A DNA stretch of 14,739 bases. Origin: Auxenochlorella pyrenoidosa. Taxonomy: Eukaryota; Chlorophyta; Trebouxiophyceae; Chlorellales; Chlorellaceae. A model generated the notes under the pieces. It saw nothing but the letters and a program-made list of their open reading frames with translations. It was not told the DNA's origin and searched no databases. The DNA lies in assembly GCA_001430745.1 (NCBI GenBank), contig KQ482042.1:2545915-2560653 (forward strand). The letters are read 5' to 3'. A program made the translations under genes and the position numbers. Below are positions 7,364 through 14,739 of this stretch, in pieces; positions within the stretch are counted from its first letter, which is position 1, and every line of letters begins with the position of its first letter.

Positions 7364-8998
7364 ATGCTGGAGGCGGGCCTGCTCCTGGTACTGGCAGGGG
7401 CTCTGCTGGCCTGGCTGTACTCCCTGCTGTCCCTGCGGCGGCCCCCCCAGCCGCCCACCCCTGACGTCACCAGCGATCCCGCCAACCCCCTGGTGGTTGC
7501 CGACTTTGCGAGGTGGCATCAGCATGCAAGCCCCTCCCGGCCAGTGTGCAGCAACAGCAGCTTTGTGACCAAGCTGGAAGCCTTCCTCCGCTTTGGCGGC
7601 GTGCGCCAGTACTCCAAAATGGTGGTGAGCCGTCACGGGGCGACCTTGCCTGCGCCTGCGCAGAGTGGCAGCACCCCTTGGCGGTGGTGGCCACCCTCGC
7701 AGGCAGGGGGCAGGCCTGCCCAAGGCACCCTGGTTCCCCTGGCCCTGGCTGGCCATACCCTGAGACGGTGGAGCCCCTTTCATTGCAGGCCTACCCGGAT
7801 GCCTCCCCAAAGGCGCAGCTGCCCTTCATCGAGCGCGGGGGCCAGCGCATCGGCGACACCCACTTCATCCTCGAGCACCTGGTCAGGCGAGCTGCGCGCT
7901 GCGTGGCGCGGGCCCTGTGGGCCCGGGCGGGCTCAAGGGCTTGATCTCAAGGGTGCAAACAACTGTGGTAAGCCTCCGATTACCCCTATCCGAGCTGCGG
8001 CACCCCTTAAGCCTGCTCCTTTGCTCTGCCTGCAGCTCGGGCGTGGTCCCTGCCGAGCTGGAGTTCCCGCCCCGCGGCAGGGACAGGGCAGCCGCACTAG
8101 CAGTGGCACGCATGTGCGACACCGACCTGGCGGCTGCGGTGGTGTACTACCGCTTTGTTGACGAGCAGGCAAGCCCATGCCCAACCCACCCTGTGTTCTT
8201 CTAAGCTCAGCCTGCCAGGCTGATTGCTTACGCACTGGCAGGCCTGCCCGGTTTTTTCATGGCGGCTGCTGCTACGCCGCTGCCTCAAGGGGCACCCAGC
8301 CTAGCAGCCACCCAACCTTCTGCCCTTGATCCTTCCCACAGGGCTGGGCTCGCTGCAAGCGCGAGCTGCTGGGCCCCTTCTGCTTGCCCCCAGGGGTGGG
8401 CTGGCTGCTGGGCCGAATCGTGCGCAAGCAGTCCCTGCGCCGCGTCGTGGAGCAGGGTTTTGGGCGGCACAGCGAGGCCGACAGGCTGGCGCTCGTCGCC
8501 CAGGAGCTGGCCGCGCTGTCCGCCCTGCTGGGGGACCGTCCCTTCCTGTTTGGCGCGGCCCCCCACGCTGTGGATGCCTCTGCCTTTGGGGTGCTGGACC
8601 AGCTGGCCGCCAGGGAGCTCAACCCGGGGCCGGCAGACCTGGTGGAGCGCCATGCCAACCTAGTGAGGGCGTGCAGGCAGCCCAGCGCCGCAACAGGAGC
8701 CTGCAGTGCACATGCAGTGCTGCAACAAGCATTGGGGTACAGGGAAGGAGGGGCTGCCAAAGAGAATCAACAGTACAGAATAAAGAGCACACCAAGTTGC
8801 GCTCTTCGGTCATGGCTGCAGGTAGCATACCGCGAGCGCATCCGGGCACGCTTTTTTGGACCCAACTATGAGGCGGAAGTGAAGTGGATCAATGATGGCC
8901 CTGCGTCAGGCGCAGCAAGCCGCGTTGCTGGAAAGCAGACAGCAGGGGGCAGCAAGTTGGCAGGGCTTGAGGATGCGGCTCGAGCAAAGGAGGAGTGA
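7364..8998 (+). CDS. FAXC/metaxin-like GST-fold membrane-anchored protein
   Basis: Exons 7364-7624, 7789-7886, 8036-8168, 8342-8662 and 8822-8998 give 329 aa with all phases consistent. Residues about 4-23 are a hydrophobic anchor followed by Arg-Arg and a Pro-rich spacer. A thioredoxin-like N-domain follows: SNSSFVTKLEAFLRFGGV (63-80), SPKAQLPFIE (93-102) and IGDTHFILEHL (108-118). This is the pattern of the metaxin/Tom37/FAXC GST_N group. A helical GST_C domain carries GFGRHS (203-208), LSALLGDRPFLFG (223-235), AVDASAFGVL (240-249) and HANL|VAYRERIRARFF. Animal FAXC acts in axon development and metaxins in mitochondrial import; many bacterial relatives are uncharacterised, so no substrate is assigned. 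The second and third introns appear to use GC donors. The start Met7364 (CTGACCATGC) is the nearest to the anchor, but upstream in-frame coding is possible. A short intron at about 7513-7561 cannot be excluded. Confidence 0.82.
7887..8035 (+). other. Putative GC-AG intron (FAXC-like gene, intron 2)
   Basis: The donor is GTCAG|GCGAGC and the acceptor CTGCCTGCAG. The split codon AG|C restores the frame to ...EHLVS|SGVVPAEL. The GT dinucleotide at 7882 would be phase 0 and would not match the downstream frame; the GT at 7920 does match but adds a poorly conserved-looking segment. Confidence 0.5.
8169..8341 (+). other. Putative GC-AG intron (FAXC-like gene, intron 3)
   Basis: The donor CAG|GCAAGC is the classical strong GC-AG donor context, the acceptor is CTTCCCACAG, and the junction is phase 0 (RFVDEQ|GWARCKRE). 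No usable GT lies close to the conserved exon end. Confidence 0.65.
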
Positions 8999-9421
8999 AG
9001 ACACCAGCATCAGCACAGCACGCAGCGGTTCTGTGCAAGTTGTCTGTACTAAGCGATCCATGGGTTCATCCTTTGCTGGTGCTTTCCTATTCCCTGAGTG
9101 CCTGACCAGGGCTGACATCAACAGCACGTGGTTGGCATTGTGGCACAAACACTTCAGCTCCGTGAGCTTGAGCCTGCACTTGCGAGCAAATGAATGTGAC
9201 TGCCGAACCTGTTTCACGGATGCGTAAACTCTGGGGTGAAGTTCAGTGGGGCTCGGCATCGCAGCGCCGACCGCCGCCGCGCGCCGCTGCTCCGCTCGTC
9301 GCGCTCAGCGCAGTGCCTGGCTTCTTCCCTGGTACCCGCCTTTATGCGATTGCCGACGGCGCACTTGTTTGATTCAATGCCCTGGCTGCTCTGATCGCTT
9401 AACAGCAGCTCACACGCGGCT
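8999..9421 (+). other. Intergenic: FAXC-like 3' region and TWD40-1-like 5' region
   Basis: These 423 nt contain no supportable coding exon. They must hold the 3' UTR of the FAXC-like gene and the promoter/5' UTR of the next gene. I saw no TGTAA on the plus strand. Composition becomes less GC-rich around 9040-9230. Confidence 0.5.
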
Positions 9422-12400
9422 ATGCGGCCCGCCCTGCGGCCCCAGCCCGCCCAGGAGGCTCCGCCTCCCGATGAGGGACTGCTGACGCATGCAGTATACT
9501 TACAGGCCACAACCCCTGTCGACGCCACGCTGCCGGTGAGTGAAAAGGTGTTCTCAGCGATCGCCTCGTGTTTGGGCTACCAGCGCCCGCCCAAACTTCT
9601 TTGCACATCTTCCATTGCGCAGGGAGTGGCCGCCAAGAGCGCACTGTTGCTGGCCTGGCATCCCACCCGCCAGCGCCTGCTGACCGCCTCAACCGCTGCG
9701 GCGGTCGAGTACGACGCAGTGTCGGGGGCACGCCGCAACCTGGTGGAAGTGACCGGCACCCCGCTGCGGGTGTGCTACACGTCCAGCGGTGGCGCAGTGG
9801 TGCTGCTGACCAAGGTGAGGGCCTGGGAGGGCAGACCGCAAGCACGTGTGTCGGTCGGCAGTGCATCCACATGCTGCACAAGCCAGTGCATGCTGCGCAC
9901 CCTCCGCCGCCTCTGCTGCACACCATGAGCTCGAGCATGCGTGCAGGAGCGTGGCATCTATTCGTGGAGCACGGCCAACTGGAAGCGGCGGGTGCTGCTG
10001 CAGCCGGACCCCAAGTATGCCGGCAAGAAGCTGGTGGCGGGACTGCTGGCAGTGTCGGGGGTGAGTGCAGGGCTGCAGGGACTGCCAAGCACTTCCGTTC
10101 AACAGGGTCGGCAGCAGGCTGAGTGTGGGCCTGCATTCGCGCAAAGCATGCTGCGCCATTGGGAGGCTGTTGCAGAGGGATGGCGGCTGCCATTGCCTGC
10201 GACTGGTCTCCTTGGCCAGGTCGCATCTCTTGACTCGTTGTTTGACTCGTGTGTATCAGCAAGCGGCCACTCCACTGCAGGGCCAGCACCCCACGGTGTA
10301 CTGGACGCCCCTGGGCAAGAACACGGTGCGCATGGTGCACACCGCGCCTGTGGAGGTGCCCAAAGGTGAGCCGCGCAGCTGCAGGCCTCGGTGGCCACGT
10401 GCCATCTGTTCGCCGCAGCTGCACCGCTTGTGGGGGTTGAGCCCGAGCCGCAGCACGGTGCCTTGCCAAGGCAGCCGTGCTGAAGCTGGGCAAACCTGTC
10501 GCCACTGCAGGCGCCAAGCCGGAGCGGGATCAGGTGCCGGGGGTGAAGCTCAAGACGGAGAACAAGAAGCCGATTGTAGGGCTGGCTGTGCACCCGGCAG
10601 GTGGGCATGCTGGGGCTTGCACAGCAGGGCTGCTTGCCAGATGCTGGGGCAGCCACATGCGGCATGTACAGTGCCTTCAGCATCTGCCGCATGCCGCACA
10701 CCAAGTACATGCATTGCCTTGCTACTGACCCGCAGAGCGTTCGACCCTGTATGTCCTGCTGGCCGACGGCACGCTGCAAGTGTGCGTGGTGTCGGGCGCG
10801 GCCATGGCGGTCGCACACTCGCTGCCCATGGCCGGCATCAACGCCTCCGCGGAGCGCGTGACTCTGCATGCCTGGCCGCACCCCTCCCTTGCGGGCGGCG
10901 TGCTGCTGGCTGTGGAGGCGGCTATCAGTGGGGTCAGCATCCTGGAGGCGGCGCCCAGGTCGGCAGGGAGGGCGAGAAACGGGGCAGCTGGTGGTGGTGC
11001 TGCAAGAGAGCGGAACTTACAGTAGCAACGCATGGTGATGACAGTCAACGAGTCATGCTGATGAGCCTGTCATCCCAGGGCTGCGGGTGCATGCCGTTCT
11101 CGGCATGGCAACATGGCAGCCCCCTGCCTCGCTGTTGCTGTGCAGGCAGGAGCCGCGCCTGCTGGGCACGCTGAGCTTCGGCCCTGGCTCCTCCATCTGC
11201 GGCGTGGGTCTGCTGGCCGGCGGCCTGCTGTGTGCGGCGGGGCGCATGGCCAGCGGCAACGTGCAGGTCCAGGCCTGGGAGCTGCTGGGGGACGGCAGGG
11301 AGGTGCAGGTGCTGCCCACGGCGGCGGCGCCAAATATGGTGTGGGATGCGCTGCAGAGCATGGTCGGCAAGGCGGCGCTGGCGGGTGCGTCGGTGTGCCG
11401 CGTGGGGGCTGCGCCTGGTGTGTGCTTGGCTGCACAAGCAGATGTGCCTGCGCTCGGGCGGCGTGCTGGCAGCGCGGTTGCATGCAAGCAGCGACGCAGT
11501 CGTGCCCCTGCGCGGGGTTGGTTGACACCCTGCGCGCACACACTCCCCCTGCCTGGCACACAGACGTGAGCGGCGAGAACATGATCTCACGGCTGCACTT
11601 CCACCCGCCCACGGGCGGCATCGCCGTGGCCACCGCGCTGCGCGGCCGCGAGGCCGAGGCGGCGCACTCCCGCGTGCCCCTGCTGCACCTGCTGGACGGC
11701 GCCGACCCCGCGGGGGCGCCCGCGCGCTCGCCCATCCACACAGGTTGGCCCCGCCTGGCAGGCTCGCCTGGCGCGCGCTTGCTCAAAGGGCCGTCAGCAT
11801 GCAATGCCCCATGCCGCTGCCGAGGCTGCCCCGCGGCGCGCGGCGTGCTCAGGAGGCACCAACCTCCTGCCTTGCCGCTGCCGCCACTGCTGCAGGGCTG
11901 GGCTTCTGGACGGCGCGTGATGGCGAGAGCGACAGCGTGGTCAGCAAGCTGCGCTTCCCGCGCTACGCTCACGTCATCAGGTGCGCATGACAGCTTTTGC
12001 TGCCCTCACCTGCTCCCGCTGCCCACCAACCGCGTGCACAGAAATTGCACTGGCTTGTGCAGCCCGGCAGACCGTGCCTTTCAAACTTGCTGCTCCCAAA
12101 CTTTGACCGGGCCCCTGTCATGGCCTCCGCGTCCCCTCCTGCAGCGGCGGCAAGGTGTGCAGCTACGACCTGACCCACGGCATGCTCGCCGACTACCTGG
12201 CCCTGCCCCCCACCAATGCTGCCGGCCAGGAGCGCCGCATGGTGCACGCTGTGCGCTCGGCCAAGCAGTCTGCTTGGCTGGCGTTCGCAAAGGTGCGCTC
12301 AGGCGATGGCAGGGCGCTGTCAAGAGCATGTACCTGCTGCGGTGGCAGTGTTCGGCTGACCCCAGCCAGGTATGCCGGTGCTTGGTTGCAGGCTTGAGGT

Positions 12401-14739
12401 GAAGCGCCGCCATGCCCGCAGATGGGCCACCAGCTGTGCTGTCTGTATGCTTCCGCAGGCTCATGTTGGTCGGCCTTGAATGTGCAGGTGCTGTCCCGAA
12501 AGCGCGAGGGGGCACCTCTCGGCCCCGGCCAATTTGAGTTTTCGCTGGTCAGGGACAGCGAGGCGGCGCTGACGACTGGGCAGTGGTGAGCTGGCGGTCA
12601 GGATCGACGGGGCAGGGATTCCGCAGAGGTAAAACCTCAGAACCATCAGCGTCTGTGGCCAATGGCACCCCACAGTGCATTTCTTGGTGTAGCAGCCCGC
12701 CGGTGGAGGGGGGACCCATGGGCCCCGCTTGCCCTGCTGCAGGGTGCTGCCCGGCGCCGACGGCGCGTTTGCGGGCGGGCAGGACGACACAGCGGTCGTG
12801 CTGTCCAACTCGGGCCGCTTTGTGTCTGTGTACGAGACCAGCAAGCTGAGCAGCGCGGCGGCCAAGCCGCTGTACTCTGCAGAGCTCAAGGAGGGGCTCA
12901 TGGCTGCAGTGTACCCTGGTGGGCACGGGGGGAGCTGCATGAGGGAAAGGCCTGAAGCTAGGCAGCGAGATCGGGGAGGCGGCCCCTGCACTTTCAGCAC
13001 ACGAGGCGGCAGTACGCTGCCAGGCTGCGGCCACACCTGCTGCAACGCCCACCCCCTGCCCTGCAGGCCCGCCTGCGCACATCCCTGCGCCGCCCGTGCC
13101 GCCGCCGCCGTCTGCGGCAGACAGGGATGCTGCCGACAGCGACGACTCGGATGCTGGGGAGGATGATGCAGCCATCGAGGCGCGGCGGGAGTGGGAGGCA
13201 GCAGAGCGGCGGCGCCTCGAGCCGCCGCGCCTGGTGCTCCTGCGCACGCAGGCAAACCAGTGAGTGCGGTGAACAGGACAGCCAGATTGCGCGCTGGGTG
13301 CCAGCACGCACAGCGATGCCGTGGAAGCGTTGGCAGCTGCCACCCCTGCCTGGCGGACAGGCAGCCTCAGCGTAGCACACCGTGCCGCTGCTCACCCGCC
13401 CTCTTGTGCCTTGTCCGCCCACCTGTCCCCCCCCCAGGCTGTGCCTGGCAGAGGTGTCCCCCACCTCGGCGACATACTCCAACAAGACGCGGGTGCTGCC
13501 TGTGCGGGCCGCCCTGCAGCTGCGCACCGGCGAGGCGGTGGTGCAGGCGAGCCCGGGATCAGGGCCCGGGCTGCACAGAGGACACGTGCCAGGCTGTGCT
13601 GGTAGGGTGCTGAGATTCTCATGACCAGCACTCTGGATGCTGGCGGTGGCGGCCAATCAGCCTTTTCGTTCTGCTCCGGGCGTTGCAGGTGGCTTGGCAG
13701 TCGCTGCTGCCCGCCGACAACAGCTTCCACAGCGGCAGCGAGGGCGCCGCCAGCGCGGCGGCGGCCGCCTGCGCGCTGCTCACCACGCAGCGCCTGCTCA
13801 TCCTGAACGAGCGGCTGGGGGTGGTCGCCTCGGCGGGCATCCCCTCCGACATGGGCCTGCCGGTCAGCTGCCTGTGGATGGGCCCCGCGCTGCTGGTCAG
13901 CACCAGCACAGGCCAGGTGGGCAGGGCTGCAGGGGGCACATCGTGGGCTGGCGCCGCTCGTTGCCAGGTGCCTGTGCGGACGTGAACTCAGTCTAACCAT
14001 CTGGCTGTGTTCCTACAAGCGGCTCCACACCTCGTGCACACGTCACGCCTGGTGCAGGTGCTGCAAGTCTGCTGGGACGGCAAGCTGGTGCACCTGTGCA
14101 GCCTGCTGAACAGCAGCCCGCCCGCGCTGCTGGGCGCGCTGGCAGACCGGCTGCTCATCGCCTCCCGCTCGCCAGGCACAGGTCGGCAAGCACGGCACTT
14201 GCACATTTCCTTATCCATTGCCCCAGCGGCCCTGCATTGCTGCTTTGGCGCGCGGCACTGTCTGTCAATACGTTGGGCGTGCTTTGCTGCACCTCGGCTG
14301 CCACAGCACGTCTCCTTGCTGCCACCGACCCTGCCCCCGCCGCGCCCTCGCTGCAGGCCGTGCCGAGGTGAGCGGGCGCGGCATCTCCGCGCTGCAGCCC
14401 CTGCTGCTGGGCTGGACGTCGCTGGCCATGACCAGGCTGGTGCCGGGTGGCGCGGCGCGCGTCCGCCGCGAGCTGCGCGCCCTGGTCAGCAGCTACGACG
14501 CCTCGCACCTGGGCGCAGCCCCGCTTGAGCGCCTGGCGGCGGCCGGCTTCCCCGACGTGGCTGCGGCTGTGGCAGCCAGGTGCGCATGCGGTCATGTGTC
14601 TGCGGAGAACGGTGTGTGTTTGACGTTGTCTGGGGCGCAGGCCACAAGTGGGAAACATGCGCGGCAAGCCTGCTGGCTCTGGCTGCCCTGGCTCCTGCCC
14701 TCTCACCTGGCAGGACCCCCCTCGGCGCCTGCATGCGTG
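9422..14739 (+). CDS. TWD40-1/TTRAY-like WD40-type subunit of the TSET/TPLATE complex (3' partial)
   Basis: Eighteen exons: 9422-9535, 9623-9814, 9947-10060, 10260-10365, 10511-10600, 10736-10958, 11146-11384, 11564-11743, 11896-11980, 12145-12292, 12488-12585, 12743-12918, 13067-13259, 13438-13546, 13689-13916, 14058-14181, 14357-14579, 14714 to the edge. About 880 residues are visible and all phases agree. Similarity to plant TWD40-1, by recall, runs along the whole protein: AWHPTRQRLLTAS and VEYDAVSG near the N-terminus, ATPLQ, KTENKKPIVGLAVHP, LYVLLADGTLQ, ISRLHFHP, VVQ|VAWQSLLP, LLTTQRLLIL, LWMGPALLVSTSTG, WDGKLVHL, LLGALADRLLIA and ISALQPLLLGW. In plants this protein is part of the eight-subunit TPLATE complex that drives clathrin-mediated endocytosis at the plasma membrane; Dictyostelium TSET has TTRAY relatives. 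The N-terminal half forms beta-propeller repeats. An acidic linker (about residues 605-620, SDDSDAGEDDA) precedes a helical segment. The C-terminal alpha-solenoid starts at the right edge. Exons 11 and 18 are the least certain. Confidence 0.85.
13547..13688 (+). other. Putative GC-AG intron (TWD40-1-like gene, intron 14)
   Basis: The donor CAG|GCGAGC and acceptor GCGTTGCAG join VVQ to VAWQ in phase 0. This matches a conserved L-Q-V-x-W-Q run in plant TWD40-1, so the junction is anchored by homology. There is no GT at the junction. Confidence 0.65.

Noticed and set aside
9420..10517. A 365-codon open frame on the minus strand
   Set aside because: It lies antisense to TWD40-1-like exons and introns and has low-complexity composition with no recognisable domain.
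11070..11972. A 300-codon open frame on the minus strand
   Set aside because: It is a mirror of the high-GC coding strand; its Ser/Pro/Ala/Arg-rich translation has no domain pattern.
11113..12402. A 429-codon plus-strand open frame taken as one exon
   Set aside because: Only 11564-11743 of it is in the coding frame. The rest reads through introns or in the wrong frame relative to conserved TWD40-1-like segments.
1..14739. tRNA, rRNA, CRISPR, IS element, phage or toxin-antitoxin features
   Set aside because: I looked for cloverleaf-like arms, regularly spaced repeats, terminal inverted repeats and known protein motifs on both strands. Nothing was convincing.

Overview
The window looks like nuclear DNA of a trebouxiophyte-type (Chlorella-like) green alga. 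It is GC-rich and every gene is cut by short introns (about 80-215 nt) with GTGAGT/GTGCG-type donors and GCAG acceptors. A few introns appear to start with GC. The recognisable proteins are plant/algal or general eukaryotic types, and there is no operon structure, Shine-Dalgarno pattern, phage, IS element or CRISPR array. The organism call is inference; no lineage marker such as rRNA is present.

Layout: (1) 58-1927 (+), the 3' half of a MutS2-type ATPase/Smr protein, cut by the left edge. (2) 2280-3164 (+), a two-exon gene for a 237-aa protein with a presequence-like N-terminus and a transglutaminase-like Cys-His-Asp pattern. (3) 3165-3867, a gene-free convergent 3' region. (4) 3868-6164 (-), an eight-exon gene for a 383-aa conserved protein that resembles (alpha/alpha)6-toroid (six-hairpin) proteins, with a 33-nt microexon. 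(5) 6165 to about 7025, a divergent 5' region with AT-richer patches. (6) about 7026-8998 (+), a membrane-anchored FAXC/metaxin-like GST-fold protein. (7) 8999-9421, intergenic. (8) 9422 to the right edge (+), at least 18 exons of a TWD40-1/TTRAY-like subunit of the TSET/TPLATE endocytic adaptor complex, cut by the right edge.

All exon models were built by hand from splice consensus, phase matching and remembered family patterns. In every model the exon phases add up exactly. The genes do not form an obvious pathway: organellar DNA maintenance (MutS2), a GST-fold membrane protein, an endocytic adaptor subunit and two proteins of unknown function sit side by side as in an ordinary algal chromosome. 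I found no convincing new multi-gene system. The best leads are the conserved toroid-like minus-strand gene, the putative cysteine-protease/transglutaminase-fold protein, the algal TSET subunit and the GC-AG introns.
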